Below, piece by piece: positions 36,360 to 48,027 of a stretch of DNA of 64,000 nucleotides. This stretch comes from Punica granatum (taxonomy: Eukaryota; Streptophyta; Magnoliopsida; Myrtales; Lythraceae). Numbering within the stretch: the first letter of the stretch is position 1; every line of letters starts with the position of its first letter. The stretch covers positions 10,974,001-11,038,000 of the forward strand of contig NC_045130.1 in the NCBI RefSeq assembly GCF_007655135.1, written 5' to 3'. A program made the translations under genes and the position numbers. The notes under the pieces are model-generated. The model saw nothing but the letters and a program-made list of their open reading frames with translations. It had not been told where the DNA came from and ran no database searches.

Positions 36360-36725
36360 TTTTTAATTATGAGTATTTACCTAAAATGGCTATTGATTTG
36401 CCCGTTTTGTCAAATCTATCATATATTTTTTTTTATCAAATCTATCACATGGTTTACTTTTTGCATCAAATCTATCCCGGCATTATCTTTTCCGTCGACA
36501 TCTAACGGCCGTGCTGACGTGGCGCCCACGTGGCAAGTGTGGCCTACTATCTCTCCACGTGCCACGTCAGCACGACCGTTAGATGTTAACAGAAAAGATA
36601 ACGCCGGGATAGATTTGATGCAAAAAGTAAACAATGAGATAGATTTGACCAAAAAAAACATATGATAAATTTGACAAAACGAACAAATCATGGGTCATTT
36701 TAAGTAAAAATCCCTTTTTAACTAT
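36360..36725. repeat. 11-bp target-site duplication flanking the palindromic MITE
   Basis: TTTTTAATTAT at 36360-36370 and TTTTTAACTAT at 36715-36725, 10 of 11 identical. This length fits the 9-11 bp duplications made by Mutator-like elements. Confidence 0.75.
36371..36714. mobile_element. palindromic foldback MITE (Mutator-like)
   Basis: A 344-base near-perfect palindrome. Ends align as GAGTATTTACCTAAAATG and, reversed, GGGATTTTTACTTAAAATG. Arms of about 150 bases surround a spacer of about 35 bases near 36525-36559; the inner arms read ATCTAACGGCCGTGCTGACG and its complement. Because of the symmetry both strands carry an ORF encoding nearly the same peptide (sharing FCIKSIPALSF, SNGRADVA and ATSARPLDV); these ORFs are by-products, not genes. 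A transcript would form a long hairpin. No transposase is encoded, so it depends on one elsewhere. Confidence 0.88.
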
Positions 36726-38561
36726 TAAGAGCGTCGCATGCTCATTTTATAGGCTTAAATATTCAATATCAATGTGTATGAACCACTTACGAAAACAACA
36801 ATGCTTCTTATCTTTCCTTTAGACCTTGTTGGACCATTCATTAAATGAAATATTGTTTTAGCGGAACACTAATGAACTGAAAGCAACACGCTTGTGTTGC
36901 TCGTAGTAATCATTCATTTGGAATATTTGTTATGTCGTTCAGCTTGGTAGTGAATTTTGGCAACACTTACATTTGCTATCATCACATTACTCAAACCTGA
37001 TACGAATCACTTGGTGATGCTAACATGATCTCAAAGATACGACTGTGATAAAGATAGTACCTTATTTCAGAGTTTATATCCTCCTTGTCTTTTGGTTGTC
37101 TGATTTCCGTCGGAGAGCTAATTCTCACAAAAGGCTGGAATCTAATCTTTTTACAGCCGAAGCTCTGAAAGCGGCAGTCTTGGCATTCAAAGGGGATGTA
37201 TCTGTGACTGAAAGCGGATTGTGCGCTTATGTGAATCTTAAAAGACCGATCTTTCACCAAAATGGATCGTTTGCCGCTGGGAACTTCGAGTTGCCTATGG
37301 CTTCCGGTCGGAGTGGGATCAGCTACTCATTGCTGAGCAGCATTGGTGATGACCTTGTCAAGTGATGGATGAGTAGGAACCTATACTTACATATCGACAT
37401 AATTCTGATCGCTTAGTTAGAAATTATATCCTAAGAGATGGTATTTGATGGTTCACGCTTGCAATATTAGCGACAAAAAAATAGGACGTAGAGCAGATTC
37501 ATTTCTTGCAGTTCAACATTATTTTACTAGAATTTGAATGGGCAAAGTTGTGATCCTTCATTTTCAAAAAATGGTTTCCTTTTCTTTTGGCCAGAAGAAA
37601 TGGATGTATTCCTCAAATTTGATTTCGTACTCGCGACATCTATCAGCTATAAATGCGCTCTGGACGATTTATTCGTATTAGTAGGAAGACTTTCGACTTG
37701 CCACTTGGAAATTCAACCCCAGCAATATTTCTCGTTGTCTTAGTTTATGCGCATCGCTCCCTAAGTCGACATGAATTGGGCAGCTACTAGCTTATGAATG
37801 AAGTTAATCTCGTACTACTGGTAGCCACTTGATTCCTTAATTACTACGACCAATTGAAACCGGGGCAGATAGAAATAAGAGACAAATTCAGGAACGGATG
37901 TTCCTTTTTCCAAGCAGGTGACGCTTGCGGTCCAAGCAAAAAGACGTTTTGAGGAACCGAGAATTGCTCTCGGACGTGGCTAAGGAAGGCTTGTTGTGGG
38001 GCCTTGATGATTCATGGAGGGTCGTGATTCAGTAGCCAACATCAGGCCCATCTTGGTTGTGATCAAGATAAAATCAATGGTTTTCGTGTAACCTCAATCT
38101 TTATACACCACCTGGTCCCACTTATCAATACATTAGTAATAACACAAACCGTTGGTATATTATACTGATCTTCTAAAAGCATGCGGATGCGGTAATCCTA
38201 CCGAAAAGCATATGTCGGTAATGCCATCGAGCTTGTTGACGCCGGGGTTCTGTGGAAACTTGTTCTATTCATGTAAGGAATGAATAGTGACAGTTAAAAG
38301 TCATTGATTTTTCATTGAAATCGGTTGGAAGTCCGATATATTAATTCGAAATCAAATACTATGCTAAATGCGACGGTTAGATGATGGAATGGAGGCAAAA
38401 CATCAAGTTGGTCATTCCATGCGTGAGAATTTGATTTTAGAGTACATGACAATAACAAGGATTCCAAAATTAGTAACTACTGAAGTTAAAAAAAAAAAAA
38501 AAAGAAGTTTGCCATCTGCATCTACTCCGACAAATTATTCGCCATTGGCCTAGTCTGCAAG
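36726..38561. other. intergenic, no gene seen
   Basis: One 106-residue plus-strand ORF (37045-37365) has no domain that I recognise and no neighbouring exon; a 69-residue ORF at 37534-37743 is equally anonymous. A run of 15 A lies at about 38489-38503. The right end is probably the 3' UTR of the MYB gene. Confidence 0.5.
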
Positions 38562-39732
38562 CTACGGCCTTGGCGGGCTAGCAGGTGAACCCACATCATC
38601 CAGCATGTCCGTCGGAAAGTCGTCGAAGAAGTTGTCCAGATTACTGGTCCTAAAACCTCCTGACAGCTCGAAGAAAGGCAGTTCCCCAGGAAACTGATCG
38701 GCCTCTCCGATCCCGCTGACGGCCCCAATGGGTTCAAATGCATCGAATAAGTTGGAATCCTCGAGTCTCCCGAGAAAATCATTGCCCCCTGGAAGGAACG
38801 TCATACCCGCTTCAGGGGCTTGCAGTATTGGAGGAAAGAGTTCTTGAGAGTTGGCACAAATCGGATTGTCATTAAGCGAGTTTGGGATCTCCAATTCCGG
38901 CAAGGACGCAGCTTTGAGGGTCTCGGAGTCCTCAGCAGAGCGACGCTGAGGCTTCGGACATGGTTGCTCTGGTTCCTCCCCAAAAAAAGGTAGTGTTGCT
39001 ATCTGCAATATATACAAATAGGAGAGCGATTTTCAATTGAATGAATAATCGAACGAAACTCAAGTCTTGGGGATACAGAACATTGAAGTCCAGTCCACTG
39101 GTTATTCACTCATCAAAAGAAACTACTTTCCGGGTAATCAGTCGATTTTGTACCTCCATAGATGGAACAGTATTGCGGCGGACTGGAACATTCCTTTTGG
39201 TTCTGAGGGACTTGGAGGAAGAGGATGATGAAGAAGCAGCTGATGTCTGCAGAATGCGGGCAAGCCTTTTCTGCCGGCTGCTCCAGAAGTTCTTCACATC
39301 GTTGTCGGTCCTCCCAGGCAAGTAAGTGGCGATGCGTGCCCACTTGTTCCCGAACTGTGCCTGCAGCTCTATGACTATCCTCTCTTCCTCCGGTGTAAAC
39401 TTGCACCCACTAGCCAGCACAGTGCAAGATAAATAAAACCATATATATAATGTTAGAAAATAAACTACCAATCTGGAATCGCATTCAAGAGCCAAATTAT
39501 CAAAGAGGGGCAGGCGAAATGAGGGTGGCGTGGCCTACTTCTTCAAGTTGGGGCGGAGCTTGTTGACCCAACGGAGGCGACAGGACTTGCCAGTGCGCTG
39601 GAGGAGGCCTTTGGATCGAATGGAGCTCCAGTCACGAGGGCCGTACCTCCTCACATGGTTAAGGAGGATTTCATCTTCCTCGGCCTTCCACGGGCCTTTC
39701 CGAATCTCGTCCTTGCTCGTACTTCGGTTCAT
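38562..39732 (-). CDS. DUO1: R2R3-MYB transcription factor DUO POLLEN1-type
   Basis: Three exons, 39732-39539, 39409-39154 and 39002-38562, give 296 residues, about the size of Arabidopsis DUO1. R2 (about residues 11-62) has [20 protein letters not shown] and [20 protein letters not shown]3 has [20 protein letters not shown] and [19 protein letters not shown]. Between the repeats the sequence NLKNGCKFT has one more residue (Lys) than ordinary R2R3-MYBs, the hallmark of the DUO1 group. The C-terminus is acidic ([15 protein letters not shown]), a likely activation domain. Known orthologues switch on sperm-cell genes and generative-cell division in pollen. The leader contains a long (TTC)n tract. 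No defects seen. Confidence 0.93.
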
Positions 39733-39738
39733 CTTACT

Positions 39739-39740
<2 letters not shown>

Positions 39741-39769
<29 letters not shown>

Positions 39770-39786
39770 AAGAAGAAGAAGAAGAG
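39741..39786. repeat. (GAA)n trinucleotide repeat in DUO1 leader
   Basis: About 15 GAA units on the plus strand, TTC on the gene strand, ending nine bases upstream of the DUO1 start codon. Pyrimidine-rich on the transcript; likely length-variable between individuals. Confidence 0.92.
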
Positions 39787-40965
39787 ACGAGGTCGAAGGT
39801 GGTCGGAGGAGTAACACGAGTGTCGTGGGAAATGGGGTTTTGAGGGGTGAGGGGGAGTGACAGTTATGGGCGGTTACTGCCACATTCCCACATTCCCCCA
39901 TTTTTAGGATTACAAAAATGAGGGGCAGGACTCGAGTGTACTCGGAATCATCATAAGGATAAATGTGACCCAATCAAAAGCCACAGATGGTTTGTAACCC
40001 ATTGTTTTCAGATCCTATGGTGCATTCACTAAAATGGGGTATTATCGTACACTTACTTCCAAGTTTAACTCGGGTAATTTCCGAACATTTACGCACTCTA
40101 CGTATAAATAATTTACTACAAAGTAGTTAATTTAGTTAAAATGGATAGGTGATGTACATGAGACCCAATATAATATAAATGAAATCTGAATAATTTGCTC
40201 CAAATGTTGAGCTAGTATATTTTAGATGCATGGTAATCATTTGTGAGGTAATTCAATTGTAACTTTTATATAATAAAAAAGGGTTTATATCTCAAAAAAT
40301 CATAACCTTTAATTCATTTTCAATTTTGACACGAATTTTATTTTTGACAAAAAAAATGCATAATCTTTAATTTTCTTGTCATGATAGGCATTTATCATTT
40401 TCCATCCATTTTACTGACTCAATCCCGGCCACCACCCTCGAGTCGCCGACGCCCTCTGAGGTTACCAACGACCCCAATCGGGGTTGCGTTCTCTGATTAA
40501 GGCCTTTCTCTCTCTTTTTCTTTAAATTTTTTTGTTATTTTTGCTGAGATGATGTGATACCGTTGATCACGTAAACGCTCGTTTCGGCCACCTCAGAAAA
40601 ATATTTGGCATTTCTTGTTTCCACAAAGCTGGTGGTTTGGACAATAGAATCTGTAACGATAGACACCACCCTGCAAATAAGTCCCGCAACCATTTTATTT
40701 TGCCTAAACTCTTCGCGAAGAGAGAGTGGAGCCACCAAGCGGCCAATCGACAAACAGTGGAGGCCTAAAGCCGACACCATGGTCCCAGGAAAAGTCACCG
40801 TCGATCTCACCTGGAATAGTGCTCATAATTGGGGCTCAATTCCAGCCAAAGTCGTTGGCAATCTTGCCTGGAGCAATGCTATTCGAGACTCGATTCCGGC
40901 CAAAGTCGTCGGCCTCGCTACCTAGGGCGCGCGGTGGTGGCCGCCTTGGATTTATCTACTTTCTT
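39787..40965. other. intergenic, no gene identified
   Basis: DUO1 promoter side, then AT-rich DNA. At 40535-40920 overlapping ORFs run on both strands (minus strand reading VAGLICRVVSIVTDS), with a short internal near-repeat (GGAATAGTGCT, CAATGCTATTC, ATTCCAGCCAAAGTCGT). I recognise no family. Confidence 0.45.
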
Positions 40966-41220
40966 TCATCAGCTGATCATATTCTGCTGAAAACTTCTCT
41001 ACCTCTATGCCATGAGGTCTTCAACACTGCACTCCATTCTTCTCGTGCTTGTTCGTCAAATGGCAGGTTCTTCTGATATTTTTACGTACCAGGCGCCCGT
41101 ACAGAGGCTTGTCGACTGGGATCGCCCCACGTGCGACCAGTGCCTCCATATTCATGAGAGACTCTCGGAGAATGTGATGAAACAATGTATGTTTTCATAT
41201 CCTACCGAGCCTCTTTCAAA
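40966..41220 (+). pseudogene. ARPC5 exon-4 fragment with flanking intron
   Basis: Reads PVQRL, then DRPTCDQCLHIHERLSE, matching ARPC5 exon 4 (YLYRGLSTGDRPTCDQCLRI). The preceding 120 bases match the end of ARPC5 intron 3 (TTCATCAGCTGATC, TACCTCTATGCC, GTTCGTCAAATGGCAG), so it was copied at DNA level. The splice acceptor and first codon are altered, the frame breaks after HERLSE, and no other ARPC5 exon is nearby. It is inverted relative to the intact gene at 31370-33143. Confidence 0.88.
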
Positions 41221-41901
41221 CCGTTATGACACGTTCGGTACACTTGAATGAACTGTTAATGCACTTCCAGAGAATTATTCAATGTTTACATTATTCCATC
41301 GTCATGCCTTATAGGGAGGAGATGGAGTAGAGACATCCTGTACTAATATATGATCAAACTATATATGTTCCTTACATAACAAAGAGTGTTTTGTCCGACA
41401 AAGAGCACTTCATATTCGCACTTTTCATCAAGTTTATTTATAATCAGATTGAGTGCATGATATTTCGTTCTCAATTATGGCTCGGGAAAATGGTGCTCTA
41501 GAAAAGTGCTGGACGATTCATGATGGTACGAAACTAGTGGTAAGCCTTCGTATCAATTCCCTGTCAACCTCGAGCTTACTGAATCTCGTATTGGCTCAGT
41601 TAACACCCTCTATTTGTGATTTCTGTGAGGGAGAAACTTGTATTCTGAATTCAGACACCGTTATACAATTGCTAATTTACAACAACCAGATGAGCCATCT
41701 TCCGGGTTCTCATCCTTTTCGCTAATAACCTTAACCTTATGCATTTATCTTCATTCGAGATAACTACGAGAACCCGAGCTAACCCGTTCCATCTATATAC
41801 AGAGCCTCCCTCCCAACCAAAACAGAAAAGAAAGATTCCGGGTCCATAGCACGCAACCAATTCATTTACCAGACATAAAAGAAAGTAATCTACATCAGCT
41901 G
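41221..41901. other. intergenic, no gene seen
   Basis: Short anonymous ORFs only. The right part is probably the 3' UTR of the KH-domain gene. Confidence 0.55.
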
Positions 41902-44900
41902 TCAGGCATCCGGTTGCTGTATCAACTGAGAATATATGTACTCATCAACCTTCTGCTTGGCCAAAGCCACCTGTAATGTATAAACTCAATTTAAGATGCA
42001 ACAACCTTACAACAATAAACAAAACCACAACGACATGTCCCTGTAGCTTTGCTGTAATGATATTTGTTGATTACGTTTTAGTTTCCATTTGCATTTGAAG
42101 TTTGATTATAAGTACTTTCACCTATAGAGGAAACAGGACACCGTGAGGTTATCTGTTTCATAACACAAAGGTCAATGGTTTTTTCAAATTAGTTATTGCC
42201 TATTGGAAGAAAGATCCCCATTTTATTTGAACACCCTTAAACTAAGTAAATGAACAGGAAAGAAGAAGTAAATTCACATAAGAATAAACATGTATGAATT
42301 ACCTGTTGGGCATTGCCACCGAACTGGATGTGCCGATGTTTCTGCTCACCCCTCCCACCATACACCTGCAAAAAGGGAGAGCATCCTGAAACCATAGACA
42401 ATGCAACAAGGGCATGCAAGATATATAGAGCACAAGCACAAATCAGTGAAGCACAATTCATTGATGTTAATATTTTATGGTAGAAGAGACAAATGGACAG
42501 TCTCTTTCAAGTTAAAGATTCTCTTTCATCCATTTTTGATATTTTGAAAATGTACCAGCACTAAATTCTCGTGGTAGGATAGAAAATATTTCCAAATATG
42601 AAAAGGACTTCCTAGCAATCCCACATCTGTCAATACCTTTATCATTGCTCCCGTCTCATTCCTTATCCTTGATATGTTGGAGCCAGCTCTCCCAATCAGC
42701 CCACCAACCAATGTTTCGGAAATCAGCATCTCGAATGTCACATAATCAGCTGCAAGATGTTTGTCCCAAAGGTGATTCGCCATAACAAAAAGAAAATCAC
42801 ATCTTGAGAGAGCTGCAAGAAGGAGAAAGAGTGCCTTTTTTTTTTCTTTTTTTTAAAACAAGGAAGGTATTGGACTACCTGAATTTGGGTCAATAGATGA
42901 TTGAGTTGGCCGAATTGAACTATAATTGTAGGCCGGGCTGATGGAGATCACCTGTCGGGGTGGATTCTCTCTGAAAGACAGTGATATGTATTTGCTTACA
43001 TCAGTCTCTTGAAAAGCATGCCAATGAACAAGCCAAAAGATGATGTATTATCAAATCTAGTGTTGGACCTTAATTGGTGCCCTATCTCTTCCAGAGCGCT
43101 GAGCACTGCCGGGACATCACCTGATAACTAAATTAAATTGATAAACATCAGCCAGAACTCATAAAGGAAAAAAAGTGGAGGGGGCTCAGACAGAAAATAA
43201 ACTTCCATGAGAAGGGTGAGTCGAATTATTCCTGCTGGTACTTCTCTGAACTTTTTGATAGGCTTATTTGTAGATTACCCTGATTTCCCCCATTTATTTG
43301 TTGCATGAAGACAAACAATTAAAGATCATTCAATGACGAGAAAATATATCGAAAAGGTAAACTAAATCTAGGGTAATGATGAATTGCTCCTTTGTCTTTG
43401 ACAGTGTAATAATGCAGAAAAAATGTAGAGCAGGATTCAGCAAGATGCTTAGATGAAAAAGTTTAGGCATCACTCAAAATTAGAATAAGATCAGAGATGA
43501 CAACAAAGAAACCGACCTGTACCACTCGATCAGATTCATGAGCGGATGCACACAGGGGCAACTGGGTGGGAGCTAAAACTGTGATAGTAGCACCAGAAGA
43601 GTTCCTGAGCTTCTCGATATTTTCCCCAGAAATACCAATTAGACCTCCAGCTTGAGACCCGGCAATTAAAAGCCTTATAGTATTAGCAGCCACATGAGCT
43701 GCTCCAATTTTTAGTGCCTCATTGCTGCTATCATCCTCCTGTGTCAGTAGTAACTATTCAGAAATGCAACCAAACCAGAATGATCAACAACCGGTTTTAG
43801 ATGCATAACACCAGACAATCTCCTGCAGCAGGGGACTACTTGCTTTAACAGCTTCTCTACATCAAATTGAGCATAATTTTCCAATCCAAAAAAGGCAATA
43901 TGTTGCTGCACAATTGAAATTCCCCAATACCAAATTCTCCTCTAAATCAATCAGTATCTCCTGATTTGAATTTTCAATCCTACTCATTCTTTCTTTCCAG
44001 ACAGAAAGTGCATCTCCTATATTTTGAAAGCATCACTATCACTTGAGAAGAAGATGAGGCTCCATTGTATCGAGCTAAATTAGGTTCCAAGGGACCTTAT
44101 GACTCCAGATGCAATATCATGATTTAAGTTCTCAATAGCATTGCAAGATCTCAATACCATTGCAAGATATATCAACTTATCAGCATGCCAAAGTACGCCA
44201 GAAACTTGATTTGCTGAAGTTTGTTCAGCAGCGAAAGGAAATATTATATATCACCTTAAGAATTAAATGAGCTATCTGTTGCAGTGCATTCTCTGCCTCA
44301 GAGATTTTGCTCTCGGTATCTTTACAACTTATAATGATCACGCGCTCTTCATGCCTCTGAAAGAACATCAGTCATCTTAGTAATAAATGACTGCTATCAT
44401 CATCATTAACAAACATGAAACCTAAGCTTCTATTCAGTGTCCTCAGAGCAAATGGAAACGTAAATGTTGCAGAAGCTACATTGACAACAACAATGCTGTA
44501 AAAACTCCTTATTTCTGCGCCTCGAACCCGATAACAAGACTTCGAGTTAAGCACAGGTCAGTCTACTCTAATTCACACTCTCCGTCTCATCATAAACTTG
44601 CAGCAATTGATCCAGGCATTATTGAAGGGACAGAGACAGAGAGAGAATAGAGAACTGACAACGATGGCGTCGGCGATTTTGATGGTGGCCTTGGTGTCTT
44701 CACGGATCTTCTGAATACGGTAGCCTTCCTTGCCGATGACCTTCCCGATCTGTCTCGACGGTACCAGTATCCTGAATATCACGTCCAGCGCCACCGCCCT
44801 CCGCTTCGTTCCGGATTCGTACGCCGGCTCATCTCCGCTGTCACGCCGGCGCTTCGCCGTGGAAGGGTGGACCTGCTCGGCGGAGAATCCAGGGACAGAA

Positions 44901-45025
44901 GGTGCGGGACCGGACACGTGGGGCAAGTATGGCATAGGCGTGGGGGGCAGGTGGACGGGCATCGGCAGTGGGTTCATGGAGGGGAGTATGGGGTAAATGG
45001 GGAATTGGTGAGGCTGTTGAGCCAT
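41902..45025 (-). CDS. triple KH-domain RNA-binding protein (PEPPER/FLK/PCBP-like)
   Basis: Eight exons, 45025-44660, 44356-44255, 43738-43517, 43127-43069, 42970-42879, 42749-42637, 42365-42303 and 41970-41902, join in frame to 361 residues. I use MAQQPHQFP as start because the longer frame begins with GTG. A Pro-rich N-terminus is followed by a basic KRRRDSGDE and KRRA stretch (possible nuclear signal). KH1: FRILVPSRQIGKVIGKEGYR (GKEG loop). KH2: RLLIAGSQAGGLIGISGENI (GISG). KH3: MLISETLVGGLIGRAGSNIS (GRAG). Each GXXG loop with the surrounding IGxxG supports RNA binding. Plant relatives (PEPPER, FLOWERING LOCUS K) control transcripts in flowering and carpel development; the exact orthologue is unclear. 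A (CCG)n tract lies upstream of the ATG. Confidence 0.92.
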
Positions 45026-45101
45026 GGAATTTTTAGGGTTTACCCTGATCAGGGTTCTAATTGAGAAGCCAGACACTCAGTGGTGGTTCGTTCGTTTTTG
45101 C

Positions 45102-45124
45102 TGCCGCCGCCGCCGCCGCCGCCG
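45102..45124. repeat. (CCG)n repeat in KH-gene leader
   Basis: About seven GCC/CCG units about 80 bases upstream of the KH gene start codon. Confidence 0.85.
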
Positions 45125-45179
45125 CTGCTTCTGCTTCCCCGGCGGTGATCATCGTTATACAGTTTAACATTTAACAGGT

Positions 45180-45740
45180 GACCAGACTGCTCGTACTCTT
45201 CGGGCTCGACTTGAATAAAAACCCGAGTTCGGCTCCCTCTTACTAAACTTGTGCTCGGCTCAAGCTCAAGTTCGCCAGTTAAACGGGCCGAGCCGAGCTT
45301 AATATATTCGGCTCAGGAAGTTTGCGAGTCTAAATGCTTTTTTTTTTTTTTTCATCATCACCATCAAAGTAGTATTTTAATTGAATTCAATGAGATTTGA
45401 ATTTGAATATTATCAAGTTATAATTGATATTTTTAAATTATATTTTACATGATATTATTATTTTATAATTTAATTTATAGTTTTTTCTTCTCTAATCTAA
45501 ACGAGTCTGTACTCAAACTTAAGTCCGAGTCAAGGCCAAGCTCGAGTTCGAGCCTGAACTTTCTATTGAACTTGGCCCATTGGCCAAGCCTCACATGAGT
45601 CAAGCTCCACATGAGCCGAGCCCAAGCCTTTGATTTATCTAATGAGCCGAGTTTAAATTTAAGCTTTTAAGCTCGCTCAAGCTCAAGCCCAAGCTTGAGC
45701 ATATGAAAAATTTGACGAGCTTAAGCTTAACCTTGTATAT
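45180..45740. repeat. GCTCGAGCTC-rich dispersed element
   Basis: Many degenerate repeats of CAAGCTCAAG, GGCTCGAC and GAGCCGAGC on both sides of an AT-rich core (45340-45500). The left part (GGGCCGAGCCGAGC) and right part (ATGAGCCGAGC, GCTCAAGCTCAAGC) are partly inverted copies. Such blocks are widespread in plant genomes and usually transposon-derived; I cannot assign a superfamily. Confidence 0.55.
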
Positions 45741-45779
45741 TTTGGCTCGGGTTTGGTTCCTTTACACCCATATTTAAGA

Positions 45780-47950
45780 CCCTTCCATTGCTGTTGCAGT
45801 AAGTAGACCGTTAATGACTCTTTTGATCTGGTGTGAAACGGCCATTTCCGACTAAGAAACTGTTGTTTCCGACGAACAAACCCCGTCAAAATATTCCATT
45901 GAATAGACTCGGTGGCATGATAAGTAATTTTATCAACTACTGCAGGCAAGTTATAAGGACCTCCCCTATTTGGAGGGACAGAGGATAATCATTCAAAGAG
46001 AGAAGCAATTCCATTTTTGAAAGAGAAGTTGTTATTCCTTGCGAAGGAACTGTCGATATTTCCTCTCTAGCAGGATAAGGCTAGAAAAAATAATAGTTAA
46101 GAAAAAATACGTTTGATAATGAAGTGGAATATGATTATAATAGTAGTTAAGAAAAAATACGTGAGAGAACTTATTATTAATTTAAAAAGAAGATAAAAAA
46201 GTAATGATTGTATTGTTGAATTGAGAGAAATGTAATGAATAATTAAAATAATTTGATATTAAAAAATTAATTGTAATAATAATTAAAAAATACATGAGAG
46301 AATTTATTATTGAATTGAAAATAAAATAAAATAATGATTATATTATTAAATTGATGAAAAAATAAAGTGAAATTCAATGGAGTGTGATTTATTTCATGAA
46401 CAAACAAAGTAAGTGTAATTTAGATTACTTTTGTGGGAAAATTGTAAGGCATCTCTCCGACATTCATGGTGCGTTTGGTTTCAGAGTTAAAGTAATTTTG
46501 ATTTTGGTTGTCGAAAATGACAAATAATTGTGTAGTGTGTTGAGTTAAAGTTAAAGTTAAAATTTTTTTACTTGAAAAATATGTATTTTTATTGTGTAGT
46601 GTATTGAGTTAAAATTAAAGTTAAAATTTATGTGATTTTAATTACGAAATCAAACGGAGCAGATTGTGGCAATTTTGCTTTCGAAAGAGAGTCGTTGTCA
46701 AGGTTTTCATGATCGCTTGCTGGATCGTAAGATCGGCAGCCGCCTATCCCGATAGCACGTAAGCTTTCTTACCAATTTTAAGAAATTTTTTTGGCCCAAT
46801 CCTAGCCCATGTTTCGGCCTATGGTTCTCTTCTCACCCATTCAATTTTTTAAATTATTTTATTATTTTTCTTTTGTGGTATTCTATCATTTTTTTTTTGT
46901 GCTTGGTGATCTTCGAAACTCATTTACGCTAAGTACTTCGAGATTGTATGAACAATAATTGATTTTTGAATAGTGAGTAAGAGTTATAAATGGTAAATTT
47001 ATAGGAAAATATACCTTCATATTTTTGTATATATTTATATATTTTTAATTAAAAGTGAAATATTATGATTATCGATCACACGATCTGTTACGATCCTTAC
47101 CAATCTTGGTTGCTATTTCGTGCAAACCCACCCTTCTAGATTTTCTACAAATAGACTCAGAGCAAGGAATTTCAACAACTTTTGTGATTGAATTATAAGC
47201 ACTTCTCTTTTCGGAGGATTCATAGAGGGAGATGTTATTTCCTGCAAATAAATCTGTCCAAAAATTTGCTTAATGGACAGTGGCAGGTTGAGTAAATTAA
47301 GTAACTTTTATGGGCCAAATGAAGCACCTCTCCATTAGGCGAAATTGATGGATAATCATCCACCTGCTTTCGAAAGAGAGTTGCTATATCCTAGACATAA
47401 ACCGGTCAAATTTCCTTGTGATAAAGCCAAAATTTTTTGGGTGCGTTATAAGCACCTCTTGATTTGGAGGAATTAGAGGACAATCAAGAGTCTCCCAAAG
47501 AGAGTTGTTGTATGCTGTCAACGAAACTATTGAAATTTTAATCAATCAATGAGGTATAGCTCGGTTAAATAATGCACTAGTGTTTCCAGGACTATGCCAG
47601 GAATTCAAGTTTTCTTGGAAGTAAATAAGGGGGAATGTCCTCCTATTTATGATCGAACCTGTTTGCGATGATAGTACTTTAATTACAAACTTATGAATAA
47701 ATAGTGTTCCTTAAATTCTTCATTAGAATCGTGATAATGAGTTCAGACATCGAGTCCAGGTGTAATTATGACTCAAATCGGACATTTTATCATGGGATTT
47801 GAGCCTATATGGTTACGCCCTGTCTATGCGGTTACCCCCACTCCTTTTAATTATTAAAAAAGAACTTGTTGAATTTTCATGGGATTAGACTTAGTGGCAG
47901 GATTAGTAATTTCAGCAACTCTTGTGGGCAAAATATAAGCACATCTGGAC
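45780..47950 (+). repeat. degenerate array of about 150-bp units upstream of the mTERF gene
   Basis: At least five diverged copies of one unit at about 45850-46060, 46420-46720 (interrupted by a MITE), 47155-47270, 47271-47420 and 47421-47545, with a partial copy at 47868-47950. Shared landmarks in order: GTGGCAGGATTAGTAA, CAACTTTTGTGGG, ATTATAAGCACCTCT, ATTTGGAGG, GGATAATCA, TTCGAAAGAGAGTTGTT and a tail like AATCTGTCCAAAATTT. The clearest spacing between neighbours is about 150 bases. Coding potential is nil. Origin unknown. Confidence 0.72.
46469..46661. mobile_element. MITE-like element, copy 2
   Basis: Same family as 33391-33566. Left end GTGCGTTTGGTTTC, right end GAAATCAAACGGAGC, imperfect inverted repeats of about 14 bases. 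It splits a unit of the degenerate array: array sequence is found directly on both sides. No target duplication can be defined with confidence. Confidence 0.75.
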
Positions 47951-48027
47951 CGGGGAACGTTGTTGTCTCCCTCGGTCCCTCCTTCCCCCCCGTTGGTCCG
48001 TTGGGACGAAGCCCAGGCCGGGCGAGA

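Noticed and set aside
36369..36691. Two overlapping ORFs, 98 codons plus and 90 codons minus, with near-identical products
   Set aside because: They result from the palindrome of the MITE, not from selection on a protein.
37045..37365. 106-codon plus-strand ORF
   Set aside because: Composition is protein-like in places, but I recognise no family and found no partner exon or convincing regulatory context.
38780..38860. Possible miR159 target site in DUO1 exon 3, as reported for Arabidopsis DUO1
   Set aside because: Only part of the region (around AAAGAGTTCTT) resembles miR159; pairing to the miRNA 5' half is poor, so I do not claim a site.
40535..40920. Overlapping ORFs on both strands between DUO1 and the ARPC5 relic
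   Set aside because: Some stretches look protein-like, but I cannot place either in a family and both end without supporting splice context.
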